A DNA stretch of 41,053 nt. It comes from a delta proteobacterium NaphS2. GTDB taxonomy: Bacteria; Desulfobacterota; DSM-4660; Desulfatiglandales; Desulfatiglandaceae. Both the position numbers and the translations under genes were made by a program. The notes below the pieces were generated by a model. That model did no database searches. It was not told the origin of the DNA and was given only the letters and a program-made list of their open reading frames with translations. The stretch is from NCBI GenBank assembly GCA_000179315.1, contig ADZZ01000513.1, positions 1 through 41,053 of the forward strand, written 5' to 3'. Below, piece after piece: positions 16,118 to 24,935 of the stretch; position 1 is the stretch's first letter, and every line of letters begins with the position of its first letter.

Positions 16118-18343
16118 ATGAACCGTCAAAATTCCCGCGGATATGCGCCTCTGGCGGCCCGCATGCGACCCGGGACCCTGGAGGAGTTCGTGGGCCAATC
16201 TCACATCGCCGCTCCGGGTCGTCTGCTTCGCAGGGCCATTCAGGCCGACCAGCTTTCCTCTGTTATCTTCCACGGTCCTCCGGGAACCGGAAAGACCACT
16301 TTGGCCATGGTGATCGCCAACACCACGCGCAGCCGCTTCATTCCTTTGAATGCTGTTTTGACCGGTGTCAAAGACCTTCGAGAAGCCATTTCCGATGCGC
16401 GCAGGCATCGGGAAGAAGAAGACCGTCGAACCATTTTGTTTGTGGACGAGATTCACCGCTGGAATAAGTCTCAGCAGGACGCCCTGTTGCCCTGGGTGGA
16501 AAACGGTACGGTTATTCTGGTGGGCGCCACCACCGAAAATCCCTATTTCAGCGTTAATTCGCCGCTTGTGAGTCGCAGCCGCGTTTTTCGTCTGGAGCCG
16601 CTGAGCAAGGCGGATTTGCGCACCGTTCTAATTCGGGCTCTGACCGACAGGGAAAACGGGTATGGGACGCTCAATGTTAAGGTTCATCCCGACGCCCTGG
16701 AACATCTGGTGAACGTGGCCGGCGGTGATGCGAGAAGTGTTTTGAACGCCCTGGAACTGGCGGTGGAAACCACTCCCCCCGATGCCCGGGGGAGGATTGT
16801 GGTGGACATGGGGGTGGCCGAGGAGAGCATCCAGCGGCGGGCGGTGCTCTATGATCGCGACGGGGATGCCCATTACGATACCATCAGCGCTTTTATTAAA
16901 TCGTTGCGGGGTTCGGATCCCGATGCGGCCCTCTACTGGCTGGCAAAAATGGTGCATGCGGGTGAAGATCCCAGGTTTATGTTCCGGCGCATGCTGATAT
17001 TGGCAGCGGAAGATGTGGGTCTGGCCGATCCGCGGGCACTCAGCGTGGTGAACGCCTGTGCCGATGCCTTTGACCGGGTGGGTTTGCCGGAAGGTCGGTT
17101 TCATTTGGCGCAAGCGGCGCTTTATCTGGCCACAACACCCAAAAGCAACTCGGCACTGGCTTTTTTCGATGCACTTGAAACCGTAGAAAAAGAAGGAAAG
17201 ACCGATGTCCCGTCACACCTGAAAGACGCCAGCCGGGACAAAAAAGGGTTCGGTCATGGCGAAGGGTATCTTTATCCCCATGCCTATCGGGACCACTGGA
17301 CCGCCCAGCAATATCTTCCGGACGCACTTCAGGGAAAGACATTTTACAGCCCGTCCCGTCAGGGTTACGAAGAGGGTATTCGCCTGACGGTTAACAGACG
17401 TCGGGAAGCCCAGTTGGCTGCCATGGAGGAAGGAGGCATGGTGGCACCGCGGGAGGTGATGACTTTTTCGCCCGAGGATCGTATGCGGGACCGTTGGTTG
17501 CAGCGGGCCATAAACCGGAGCGGAGAACAAATGGCAACGGTTCGGGAGCGCATACTGGCAGCGGCGAAACTGAAACGTCACACTGTTTTGCTGGATTTGA
17601 ACGCCGGAACGGGTCTGCTCACATGGGAGGCTGTTCGGCAAACCCCTGAAGGAAGCGTGTGGGCCGTGGCCGTGAATGAAGCATCGGCTGAAGCGCTGTG
17701 GGCTCAGGCATTGAGACTGGATGAAATGGATCGGCCGATGATTCTTTCGGGGCCTTTGGAAAATATTTGTCGGATGGTTTCGGCCGAAGGGCAGGGTGAG
17801 GTTCGTTTTGATGCGGTGGTGGGGCGTAATGCGCTTCTGGCCTTACGGGACAAAGGGGCGGCCTTGAATGCCTTGAGAAAAATACTGGCGCCGGAAGGGA
17901 TCATCTCTCTTGTTGAAAGTGTCCCCCGTCACGGACAGAGGATCTATGAACTGGTGGATCGCGAGGAACTGGATGGGGGCCTGGTGAAGAAATGGATGGC
18001 CGCGGAAGAATCCATCTATGGGAATTTGAACGATCCCATGGTGAATTGGGGCCGGGATGACCTGGTCCGTTTTTTTGAACAAGCGGGGTTTGAAATTCTA
18101 CACCTTCAACCCGAACAGACCGTCATGGAAATTTTCGTGACGGATGCGGTTTTGTCCCGCTGGTTTCCGGAACCGGTCGAGACTTCAAGAGGACCGGTTC
18201 GGCCCAGTTACAGGGATCGGCTGGCCGCTTCACTATCTCCCAAAGAGGTGGGTCAAATCCGGCTGTATGTCACTGAAAAACTTGTTGGCAAGCAGATTCG
18301 ATGGGAATCCGAGGTTGTCTTTTTGACGGCCGTCCCTGTTTGA
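16118..18343 (+). CDS. rarA: RarA/MgsA AAA+ ATPase fused to a methyltransferase-like domain
   Basis: The product is 741 residues; the ATG at 16118 is preferred because GGGTGG lies seven bases before it. Residues 1-430 are a complete RarA (MgsA) replication-associated recombination ATPase: RMRPGTLEEFVGQ, Walker A GPPGTGKTT, Walker B ILFVDEIHRWNKSQQDALL, the sensor GATTENP, and the C-terminal clamp-loader-like part ending GYEEGIRL. Ordinary RarA stops there at about 440 residues. About 300 further residues have the start of a class I SAM-methyltransferase fold (VLLDLNAGTGLLTWEA near residue 490, then DAVVGRNALLAL). Similar long forms exist in cyanobacteria and some other bacteria. The methyl acceptor is unknown, and the second half could be a degenerate, non-catalytic copy. 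Confidence 0.85.
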   Translation: MNRQNSRGYAPLAARMRPGTLEEFVGQSHIAAPGRLLRRAIQADQLSSVIFHGPPGTGKTTLAMVIANTTRSRFIPLNAVLTGVKDLREAISDARRHREEEDRRTILFVDEIHRWNKSQQDALLPWVENGTVILVGATTENPYFSVNSPLVSRSRVFRLEPLSKADLRTVLIRALTDRENGYGTLNVKVHPDALEHLVNVAGGDARSVLNALELAVETTPPDARGRIVVDMGVAEESIQRRAVLYDRDGDAHYDTISAFIKSLRGSDPDAALYWLAKMVHAGEDPRFMFRRMLILAAEDVGLADPRALSVVNACADAFDRVGLPEGRFHLAQAALYLATTPKSNSALAFFDALETVEKEGKTDVPSHLKDASRDKKGFGHGEGYLYPHAYRDHWTAQQYLPDALQGKTFYSPSRQGYEEGIRLTVNRRREAQLAAMEEGGMVAPREVMTFSPEDRMRDRWLQRAINRSGEQMATVRERILAAAKLKRHTVLLDLNAGTGLLTWEAVRQTPEGSVWAVAVNEASAEALWAQALRLDEMDRPMILSGPLENICRMVSAEGQGEVRFDAVVGRNALLALRDKGAALNALRKILAPEGIISLVESVPRHGQRIYELVDREELDGGLVKKWMAAEESIYGNLNDPMVNWGRDDLVRFFEQAGFEILHLQPEQTVMEIFVTDAVLSRWFPEPVETSRGPVRPSYRDRLAASLSPKEVGQIRLYVTEKLVGKQIRWESEVVFLTAVPV

Positions 18344-18378
18344 AGTTAGGGGAAAAACTTGGCGATAATTTCAGTTCG

Positions 18379-19740
18379 TTACAGGTCCTTTTTCAGGTCG
18401 ATACCTAATTTCTTGATGCGTTTCCAGACCGTTACCCGGCTCACTTCCAGACGTCGTGCAACTTCCGACTGATTGCCTTCACACTCCCGAAGGACCTGCA
18501 GAAAATTTTCCCGCTCCAGATACTGACGTGCGCCGTCATCCTGTAGCGGTTTATCCTCGCCGGGAGGAACTATTTTTGGAGGCAGGTGACGGACCTGAAG
18601 CTCCCGGTTTGTGCAGAGCACACAGGCGTATTCGATGGCATTCTTCAACTCTCGAACGTTTCCGGGCCATTCATACCCCAGCAGTTTTTCCATGGCGTCA
18701 GGATGAATCCCTACAATCTCTTTCCGGGTTTTCAAGGCGTGCTGTTCGAGAAAACTTTCAACGATGACCGGGATGTCCTCACGGCGGTCTTTCAAGGCTG
18801 GAATGGACAGGGGGAAAACACTGATTCGGAAATAGAGGTCTTCCCGAAAAGTCCCTTCCCTGATAAGTTCTTCAAGGTTTTTGTTGGTGGCGGTGACAAT
18901 TCTCACATCCACCTGAATGGGTTTGTGATCACCCACCCGTTCAATCTCTTTTTCTTCAAGTACCCGCAGGAGTTTTACCTGAGTGGAGAGGGGAATATCA
19001 CCTATCTCATCCAGGAAAATAGTGCCGCCGTGGGCCGCTTCAAATCGTCCGATTCGAAGGCGTTCGGCGCCGGTGAAGGAGCCCTTTTCATGGCCGAAAA
19101 GTTCGCTCTCGAGAAGACTCTCATTGAGGGCGGCACAGTTGACTTTTATAAACGGCTGGTTGTGGCGCGGGCTTACCTCGTGAATGGCGCGTGCCACCAG
19201 TTCTTTACCGGTGCCGCTTGGTCCCAGGATCATTACCGGGGCGGCGGTAGGAGCAACGCTTTCCACCAGATCGAATACACGTTGCATGGCATTTGAGCGG
19301 CCGATAATGCCGTGAAATCCTTCTTCCAGATGACAGGTTTTGCGCAGTGAGTCCACCTCCATCTGCTTGTGCACCAGTTCAGACTGGTCGGTGAACATTT
19401 CAACGGCGCCGATGACGTTGTCGTTGTCATCTTTCAACACCGAGGCATTCTTCACCACATGCACCAGCCGTTGTGCTTTGTTGGTAATCAGGCATTGCTT
19501 TTCCCGAACCGCACCGGTGGCAAAAAGACTGCAGAAAGGTTTCTCCTTTCCCTGATCAAAGACCTGGCAGCCGGTGCAGTTTAAGACGCCGCAGCTGTGA
19601 CCGATCAATTCTTCGGAACGGTATCCCGTGAGTTTTTCGGCAGCCGGATTCATGGCGATAATGGTCCCGGCGGCATCGAACACCATCAATCCATCCGGGA
19701 GCGTATCGACCACGGTTTTCCAGTATTTTGACAAATCCAT
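18379..19740 (-). CDS. Sigma-54 dependent activator with Cys-rich PAS domain
   Basis: The product is 453 residues. An N-terminal PAS domain (residues 1-115) contains an unusual cysteine set: CGVLNCTGC near 50-58, then a Cys near 69 and another near 83. This suggests a metal, Fe-S or thiol sensor. Next is the AAA+ domain with Walker A GPSGTGKE, the sigma-54 loop GSFTGA (Ser for the usual Ala), Walker [12 protein letters not shown] and the arginine-finger region [15 protein letters not shown] Fis-type helix-turn-helix ends the protein ([22 protein letters not shown]). There is no receiver domain, so it senses through PAS. It lies downstream of torD on the same strand, and its own upstream region carries a -24/-12 promoter and a palindrome also found before the molybdoenzyme operon. 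It is the likely activator of that operon. Confidence 0.9.
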   Translation of the reverse strand: MDLSKYWKTVVDTLPDGLMVFDAAGTIIAMNPAAEKLTGYRSEELIGHSCGVLNCTGCQVFDQGKEKPFCSLFATGAVREKQCLITNKAQRLVHVVKNASVLKDDNDNVIGAVEMFTDQSELVHKQMEVDSLRKTCHLEEGFHGIIGRSNAMQRVFDLVESVAPTAAPVMILGPSGTGKELVARAIHEVSPRHNQPFIKVNCAALNESLLESELFGHEKGSFTGAERLRIGRFEAAHGGTIFLDEIGDIPLSTQVKLLRVLEEKEIERVGDHKPIQVDVRIVTATNKNLEELIREGTFREDLYFRISVFPLSIPALKDRREDIPVIVESFLEQHALKTRKEIVGIHPDAMEKLLGYEWPGNVRELKNAIEYACVLCTNRELQVRHLPPKIVPPGEDKPLQDDGARQYLERENFLQVLRECEGNQSEVARRLEVSRVTVWKRIKKLGIDLKKDL

Positions 19741-19762
19741 TTTTTTGAAACCTTGAGGGCGA

Positions 19763-19785
19763 CTGTAAACCTGTTAAGTTAACAC
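19763..19785. promoter_or_regulatory. Palindromic operator before the sigma-54 activator gene
   Basis: CTGTAAAC (19763-19770) and GTTAACAC (19778-19785) are inverted half-sites seven bases apart, with an inner perfect TGTTAA-N-TTAACA. The same half-sites, with a six-base spacer, occur at 20629-20650. The site would lie just downstream of the start expected from the promoter at 19800-19813, which fits autoregulation. Confidence 0.6.
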
Positions 19786-19799
19786 TGCTAGCACCTCTA

Positions 19800-19813
19800 G
19801 CATATTTGGTGCC
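19800..19813 (-). promoter_or_regulatory. Sigma-54 (-24/-12) promoter of the activator gene
   Basis: Reading left, CGGCACCAAATATGCT has GG and GC exactly 10 bases apart, with a GGCAC -24 element and a TGC -12 element. The start of transcription would be near 19788, about 50 bases before the ATG. Confidence 0.55.
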
Positions 19814-19860
19814 GCAAGGCAACTTCGGGAGAATGTTTCAGTCGATTTTTCTGTTTTCTT

Positions 19861-20496
19861 TCAGACCGAGATCAGCGTTGTCAGGCCAAGGAGCAGGGCG
19901 GCCGCAGCGGGATAAAAGGGGCAGTCGGTTTCACATTTAAGCCTTTCCGTAAATTGTGTCAGCCATGGCGTGAGTTCGGAGCGCGCAAAATCCCTTGCCG
20001 AAATAAGAAAATCCTCGCCCCCATTCCCGAAGGCACCTTCAAGAAGAAGTGTCAGGTATTCAACCTCCACGGCCAGGTGATCCGCGGGAACGGAACCATT
20101 TTTCGGAATTTTTAGCCCTGAAGCTTTCAGCCTGGATGCCATCATTCGGGCGGAACGGCCCATGAGTCGTCCGTCTTCGGATTCGTAATAGGAGTGATGA
20201 AGGGAGGCCGTAATGCCGCCTTTGGCACTGATAAAAAGGCGCACATAAGCTGCTTCAAGGATATCACAAAACCTGTTTAAATTGCTGTTTCTTTCCATGT
20301 AGGAGGTCATCTCGCGGGCGGCATTATCCTGCCCGGCCAAGTTCCCCAGTTTTTCCAGTTCTTGAGTGTGTCTTGCGAGCAATATTTCCTCGCACCATTC
20401 CCGGGAAGGCCCCCAAAAAGTTTGGCTCAAAAGGGGTAGTCCGTTCAGCAGCAGTGAGCGTTCCTCGGTGGTTAGATCATCAAGACTTGCAGCCAT
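19861..20496 (-). CDS. torD: TorD-family molybdoenzyme chaperone
   Basis: The product is 211 residues. The ATG at 20496 follows GGGGGA at eight bases; an upstream in-frame ATG (20547) lacks a ribosome site. The all-helical TorD/DmsD fold is indicated by ERSLLLNGLPLLSQTFWGP near the start, the central block SLHHSYYESEDGRLMGRSARMM, and VEVEYLTLLLEGA. TorD proteins bind the Tat signal and apoprotein of molybdopterin enzymes during cofactor loading. The gene is divergent from the cytochrome/molybdoenzyme operon (about 340 bp apart), so the enzyme encoded at 21240 is the obvious client. It precedes the sigma-54 activator gene on the same strand. Confidence 0.8.
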   Translation of the reverse strand: MAASLDDLTTEERSLLLNGLPLLSQTFWGPSREWCEEILLARHTQELEKLGNLAGQDNAAREMTSYMERNSNLNRFCDILEAAYVRLFISAKGGITASLHHSYYESEDGRLMGRSARMMASRLKASGLKIPKNGSVPADHLAVEVEYLTLLLEGAFGNGGEDFLISARDFARSELTPWLTQFTERLKCETDCPFYPAAAALLLGLTTLISV

Positions 20497-20628
20497 TTTG
20501 TTGTCCCCCAAAATGAATAAAAAACCGCCGTGGTCCTTATACACCAAATGAAGCGATTTCGTCTACGCACACGGTTTAGTTGCCCTGACAGTTAAGATCC
20601 GATTGGAAACAAGCGTAGCGGGACCCGC

Positions 20629-20650
20629 CTGTAAACCGTTCGGTTAACAG
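20629..20650. promoter_or_regulatory. Palindromic activator site upstream of the molybdoenzyme operon
   Basis: CTGTAAAC (20629-20636) and GTTAACAG (20643-20650) are inverted half-sites six bases apart, in a near-perfect 24-bp palindrome. The centre is about 120 bp before the start expected from the -24/-12 promoter at 20736-20749. That is the usual place for an enhancer of a sigma-54 activator. A matching site precedes the activator gene. Confidence 0.65.
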
Positions 20651-20735
20651 GTACATCGCTCCATCAATTGAAAAACAGAGAATTTATCTTGTGAATCCAA
20701 GATGTTATGTAAAATGAGATGAAACCACAATTTTC

Positions 20736-20749
20736 GGCATACTACTTGC
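20736..20749 (+). promoter_or_regulatory. Sigma-54 (-24/-12) promoter of the molybdoenzyme operon
   Basis: CGGCATACTACTTGCTT has GG and GC exactly 10 bases apart with GGCA and TTGC elements, close to the TGGCAC-N5-TTGC consensus. Transcription would start near 20761, leaving a leader of about 75 bases before the cytochrome gene. Confidence 0.65.
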
Positions 20750-20835
20750 TTATTGTCTCGGGTAACGATGTCGATTAAAGCGTAACACATTGGAATAAAA
20801 CATTTAAGCTATAATTTTGCATGGAGGGTAGCAGC

Positions 20836-21174
20836 ATGAAAAAGATTTTCGGATGCGTGTTGATGGGTTTGATTATGATTTCATTCTTAGGGACGGCCAT
20901 GGCGGGGGGCAATTACCGTAAAGGAAAATACCTTTTCAGAAAGAATTGCCGGTCCTGCCATATGGAAAACGCCCCCGGTGACAAACAGGCCAAGGTTCTT
21001 GAACCGTCAACCTATACCATGAGCGAATGGACGGCGGCTTTTGCCCCCGAAAAGGCGGCCACCTATCCCTGCAAGGCTGCGTGGGAAAAAACGACCCCGG
21101 AAGGCATTGAGGATATCTATTCCTATCTATATAAATTTGCCAAGGACTCTCCCACGCCCGCCAAATGCAAATAG
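20836..21174 (+). CDS. Small periplasmic monohaem cytochrome c
   Basis: The product is 112 residues from the ATG at 20836, seven bases after GGAGGG; an ATG at 20821 overlaps that ribosome site and is rejected. A signal peptide ends at TAMAG (residue 23). One CXXCH haem motif (CRSCH near residue 38) follows the usual RKGKYLFRKN helix of class I-like cytochromes. Two more cysteines lie in the second half. It is the first gene of the sigma-54 operon, 65 bases before the molybdoenzyme gene. It probably exchanges electrons with that enzyme in the periplasm. Confidence 0.88.
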   Translation: MKKIFGCVLMGLIMISFLGTAMAGGNYRKGKYLFRKNCRSCHMENAPGDKQAKVLEPSTYTMSEWTAAFAPEKAATYPCKAAWEKTTPEGIEDIYSYLYKFAKDSPTPAKCK

Positions 21175-21239
21175 ACTGGAAATATTAGGCATATTCAACC
21201 GTTTCGATCGAAACCAACGAAAATACGATGGAGTCATCC

Positions 21240-23432
21240 ATGAACAGTAAAATCGATCTGAAGATGTCCCGGAGAAACTTTCTGAAGCTCTCCGGCGCAG
21301 CGGCCCTCGCAGCTGCGGGTGGCAGTGGAAACCTTGGAGCCAGAAGTGCTGCTGCATCTGTGAACCCCAAAGATTTCCAAAGCAAATTCGGCGTCTGTGA
21401 CATGTGTTTCAACAAATGCAGCCTCATCGCGCGGGTCCGTGGCGATGTGGTGGAAAAACTGGATCCCAATCCCAAGTTTCATAAGTCCCGCGGTATGTTG
21501 TGTGCTAAGGGAAATGCAGGCATTCGGCAACTCTATGATCCGGATCGTCTCAAAACCCCCCTCTTACGGAAGGGAGCTCGGGGCGACGGCAAATGGCAAC
21601 GTCTGACCTGGGACCAGGCCTTGGACCATGCGGCGGAGCAACTGAACCGTATCGCCGAGAAATACACGCGATGCGGCGTCATGTTCATGGCGGGGGCTGA
21701 TATGCAGTCGCTTTTCGTGCATCGCTTTGCGGAAGCCTTCGGCTCCTACAATGCTCTTTCCCACGAGTCCATGTGCCTCATCGCCGGTACGAGGGGTTTT
21801 CTGGATACCTTTGGCGAAGTTCCCATCCCGGATATGCGGCACACCAAGTATGTGGTTATGTGCGGCGCAAACCGCTTTGAGGCATTAGTGACCCCGGACA
21901 GCATGGATCTTATGACGGCCATGAAAGAAGGGACGAAACTGGTAGTCATGGATCCACGGTATACCAAAACCGCGGCCCTGGCCGACGAATATCATGCGAT
22001 CCGCCCCCACACGGATATGGCGCTGATGCTGGCATTCGCCCATGTGTTGATCTTTGAAAACCGCTATGACAGGGATTTTGTTCAGAATCGGTGTTTCGGG
22101 CTGGATAAGCTCAAAGAACATGTTCGAAATTATACACCGGAGTGGGCGGCACAGGAGACCGAGATCCCCGCCGGGGAGATTCGAAGGATCGCCCGCGAAC
22201 TGGCCGCGGCCGCTCCAAGGGCCATGATTTACCCCGGACGTCGAAGTTCAAACTATACGGATTCGAGCCAGATCCGCCGCTCTTTTGCCATCGTCAATGC
22301 CCTTTTGGGGAACTGGGACCGGCCGGGAGGGCTGACGGCGGCCAGGAAGGTGGGGCTCAAATCTCCCCATATTGAAGCGCCCTTTTATGAAGACAATCCG
22401 GATGACCGTATTGATGCGGGTGTGGCCAAACTCATGTTTGATGAAGAGGGGTCTTTTAAGATCGCAAGGGATGCGGTGATTGCTCAGAAACCGTATCCCG
22501 TCAAGGGGTTCTTCACCTACAAGACCAATCCGGCGCAAACCGCCGCCAACCGGGAAAAGACACTGAAGATGTATGAAAACCTGGATTTCGCCCTGAGCAT
22601 GGACATCGTCATGAGCGACACTGCCTGGCTGGCTGATCTGGTGTTGCCGAGTCAGTGTGCCCTTGAGCGCACGGATCCCTGTTCCGCGCAACAGGGGTCG
22701 TCCGCCTGCGCATGTGTGGTCATGCGCGATCCCGTTGTTTCAAAGCCCATGTTTGAATCCAAGCCCGCCCTCTGGGTGGTGACGGAACTGGCCAAGCGGA
22801 TGGATCTGGGGGAGTATTTTGATTTCACGGTGGATGAGTTTCGCACCGAGCAGCTTGATGGTCTTCCCGGTGCAATGGATGCCCTTAAAAGAGATGGCGT
22901 CTATTACAATCCCAGTAAACTCTATGGAGTCTATGACGGGCGGATTTTTAAGACCAAAAGCCACAAGATAGAACTCTATAACGAGCGATACGAGCAGTTG
23001 GGTTTGGATCCCATGCCCGTGTATCAAAAATCAAAGGAAGTGCCGCCGCTCAAATTTCGCATGGTGGTGGGCCGGACAGCGGTGATTACCCAGAGCAGCA
23101 GCCAGAATAACAGCCTGCTACAGGAATTTGTATCCGACAACAGCCTCTGGATCCATCCGGACCCGGCGGAAAAACTGGGAATTGCTCAGGGAGACCGCGT
23201 CAAAGTTGAAAGCCCCACCGGAACCCAGAATCTGAATGTCAATGTCACCTATAAAACAAGGCCCGACACCGTATACATGCATACGGGGTTCGGCGTCTTG
23301 AGCCGGGACCTTAGGAATCTTAAAGGGAAGGGCGCCTGCATTGCAGAGGTTGTGGAAGATAAAATGGATACCCTGACGGGAAACATGGCCATGCATGAGA
23401 CCATCGTGACCGTTCAAAAGGAGGCTGCCTGA
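21240..23432 (+). CDS. Molybdopterin oxidoreductase, PhsA/PsrA-like catalytic subunit
   Basis: The product is 730 residues of the DMSO-reductase superfamily. The ATG at 21240 follows GGAG; one four codons earlier is possible. A Tat signal is clear (SRRNFLK at 10-16, then an Ala-rich run). A [4Fe-4S] site is formed by Cys53, Cys56, Cys60 and Cys88 (CDMCFNKC, GMLCAKG). SHESMC places Cys179 as the molybdenum ligand, as in thiosulfate/polysulfide reductases and unlike Ser in DMSO reductase. The two pterin-binding regions and a C-terminal ADC-like domain (WIHPDPAEKLGIAQGDRVKVE) are present. Context is a four-cluster ferredoxin subunit, a cytochrome b, a monohaem cytochrome and sulfurtransferases. 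A sulfur compound (polysulfide, thiosulfate, tetrathionate) is the likeliest substrate. The direction of the reaction is open. Confidence 0.87.
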   Translation: MNSKIDLKMSRRNFLKLSGAAALAAAGGSGNLGARSAAASVNPKDFQSKFGVCDMCFNKCSLIARVRGDVVEKLDPNPKFHKSRGMLCAKGNAGIRQLYDPDRLKTPLLRKGARGDGKWQRLTWDQALDHAAEQLNRIAEKYTRCGVMFMAGADMQSLFVHRFAEAFGSYNALSHESMCLIAGTRGFLDTFGEVPIPDMRHTKYVVMCGANRFEALVTPDSMDLMTAMKEGTKLVVMDPRYTKTAALADEYHAIRPHTDMALMLAFAHVLIFENRYDRDFVQNRCFGLDKLKEHVRNYTPEWAAQETEIPAGEIRRIARELAAAAPRAMIYPGRRSSNYTDSSQIRRSFAIVNALLGNWDRPGGLTAARKVGLKSPHIEAPFYEDNPDDRIDAGVAKLMFDEEGSFKIARDAVIAQKPYPVKGFFTYKTNPAQTAANREKTLKMYENLDFALSMDIVMSDTAWLADLVLPSQCALERTDPCSAQQGSSACACVVMRDPVVSKPMFESKPALWVVTELAKRMDLGEYFDFTVDEFRTEQLDGLPGAMDALKRDGVYYNPSKLYGVYDGRIFKTKSHKIELYNERYEQLGLDPMPVYQKSKEVPPLKFRMVVGRTAVITQSSSQNNSLLQEFVSDNSLWIHPDPAEKLGIAQGDRVKVESPTGTQNLNVNVTYKTRPDTVYMHTGFGVLSRDLRNLKGKGACIAEVVEDKMDTLTGNMAMHETIVTVQKEAA

Positions 23433-24181
23433 TGGAAAAGAAGCTGGCCATGGTCATCGATTCCTTTGCCTGTATAGACTGTAAGGCCTGCCAGGCGGCC
23501 TGTAAGGAGGCCAACAAGGTCCCCAAGGGCCAATGGCGCAATTGGATTAAAACACCGGATGTTGAGGCCGTTGCCAAAAACGGCAAAAGGATGTTGTTTC
23601 AACCCGGTAACTGTATGCAGTGCGAAAAGCCCACCTGCGTGGAAGCGTGTCCCACGGGGGCGACCTATAAGGATCCTTTGGATGGCACTGTTAGAATCGA
23701 TCGAAGACTTTGCATCGGATGCGGGCAGTGCCTGCCGGCATGTCCCTATGGCGCTCGATACCGTCACCCGGAATTAAAGGTTGCGGATAAATGCGATTTC
23801 TGTGCCGAACGTCGTTCAAATGGTCTTGAGCCGGCCTGTGTCAGCACCTGTCCCAACAAGGCAAGAGTTTTCGGGGATTTAAACGATTCGGGGAGCATGG
23901 TGCGCAAGCTTCTTGAAACAGGCAACGCAGTACAGATTGTGAACAACAAAAGCAACACGGATCCCCATATTTACTATCTTGGGGATCCAGGTGCGAAGGA
24001 CTGGCCCGTAAAAGCTCAGATGCCCTCGGCATTTGCCTTCTGGAAAAATCTGGCCGGCCCGGTAATGAAGGGGTTTGTGGGTCTCTCCGCGCTGGGGGTA
24101 GGTGCCATGCTGGTTAAACAATTCATGATGCCCAACGATACTCCCAATAAGAAGGATGAAGGAGGTAACAAAGATGCATAA
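23432..24181 (+). CDS. Four-cluster ferredoxin electron-transfer subunit
   Basis: The product is 249 residues. The ATG at 23432 overlaps the stop of the catalytic gene (TGATG). Four cysteine groups are visible: CIDCKACQAAC, CMQCEKPTCVEACP, CIGCGQCLPACP, and CDFCAERR with CVSTCP. This is the DmsB/PhsB/NrfC type that wires a molybdoenzyme to a membrane subunit. Unlike DmsB, the C-terminus has a hydrophobic helix (GFVGLSALGVGAMLV, residues about 212-226), which probably anchors it. It has no Tat signal and would be exported together with the catalytic subunit. Confidence 0.9.
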   Translation: MEKKLAMVIDSFACIDCKACQAACKEANKVPKGQWRNWIKTPDVEAVAKNGKRMLFQPGNCMQCEKPTCVEACPTGATYKDPLDGTVRIDRRLCIGCGQCLPACPYGARYRHPELKVADKCDFCAERRSNGLEPACVSTCPNKARVFGDLNDSGSMVRKLLETGNAVQIVNNKSNTDPHIYYLGDPGAKDWPVKAQMPSAFAFWKNLAGPVMKGFVGLSALGVGAMLVKQFMMPNDTPNKKDEGGNKDA

Positions 24182-24899
24182 CCGAATGATCAAACGACAC
24201 GATCAGCCCTCAATCCTCATACACTGGTTTAACGCAGCCTGTTGGTTTTTCCTGCTGGCAACGGGTTTGGGCCTCATCAGCAATCCCGCGCTTCAACCCA
24301 TTGTACAGTGGTGGCCGAAGTTGATGCGGGACCTTTTTGGCGGGGGAGCGGCCTTACTGAAAGTGCACATCATCGTGGGTGTTGTGTGGGCCGGCATCTG
24401 GCTCATTTTCATTATCGCGGGAATTGCCCGCTATACCCTGCCGTTTCTTAAACAGATCATGACCTACAAATTGCCGCGGGATATTCAGTGGATGATTAAA
24501 AAAAATATTCAGATGACACTGGGTTACAAGAACATGGCGCGAATGGTGAAACTGCTGGGATGGAACGGGGAAATACCGGACCAGGGATTTTACAACGCGG
24601 GACAAAAGGCGGCGGCGGTAGGGATGATTGCGGGTGCGGTGGTCCTTGTCGTCACCGGTGTGATTATGGCCATTTCCAAAGTCTATCTGAGTTCTGCACA
24701 GACACCGTTGGTTCAGTGGAGCATCACCATCCATTACATGGCCGCGGCCGTCACGTTTGGAATTCTGTTGATTCACATTTACATGGCGGCCATCAGCAGC
24801 GAAGAGAGGCCCGCATTCATCTCCATGTTTACGGGTGAAGTTCCCGAGGAATACGCCAGGCATCATCACAAACTCTGGTATGAAAAAGTCGACATTTAA
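24174..24899 (+). CDS. Membrane cytochrome b subunit, FdnI-like
   Basis: The product is 241 residues from the ATG at 24174, behind AAGGAGGT; the gene overlaps the ferredoxin gene by eight bases. Four hydrophobic segments fit the formate-dehydrogenase gamma / thiosulfate-reductase cytochrome b fold. Haem-ligand candidates are the His in SILIHWFNAACWF (segment 1), the His of LKVHIIVGVVW (segment 2), and the His residues in SITIHYMAAAVTFGILLIHIYM (segment 4). The subunit would link the periplasmic enzyme to the quinone pool. A PsrC/NrfD-type membrane subunit, common with polysulfide reductases, is absent, so this is a haem-b wired complex. Confidence 0.88.
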   Translation: MHNRMIKRHDQPSILIHWFNAACWFFLLATGLGLISNPALQPIVQWWPKLMRDLFGGGAALLKVHIIVGVVWAGIWLIFIIAGIARYTLPFLKQIMTYKLPRDIQWMIKKNIQMTLGYKNMARMVKLLGWNGEIPDQGFYNAGQKAAAVGMIAGAVVLVVTGVIMAISKVYLSSAQTPLVQWSITIHYMAAAVTFGILLIHIYMAAISSEERPAFISMFTGEVPEEYARHHHKLWYEKVDI

Positions 24900-24935
24900 C
24901 CTTAATAAAACGATTTAAAAAAAAGGAGAAACAAT

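Noticed and set aside
20500-20620. A -24/-12 promoter for torD
   Set aside because: No GG-N10-GC element with supporting bases was found reading left in this region.
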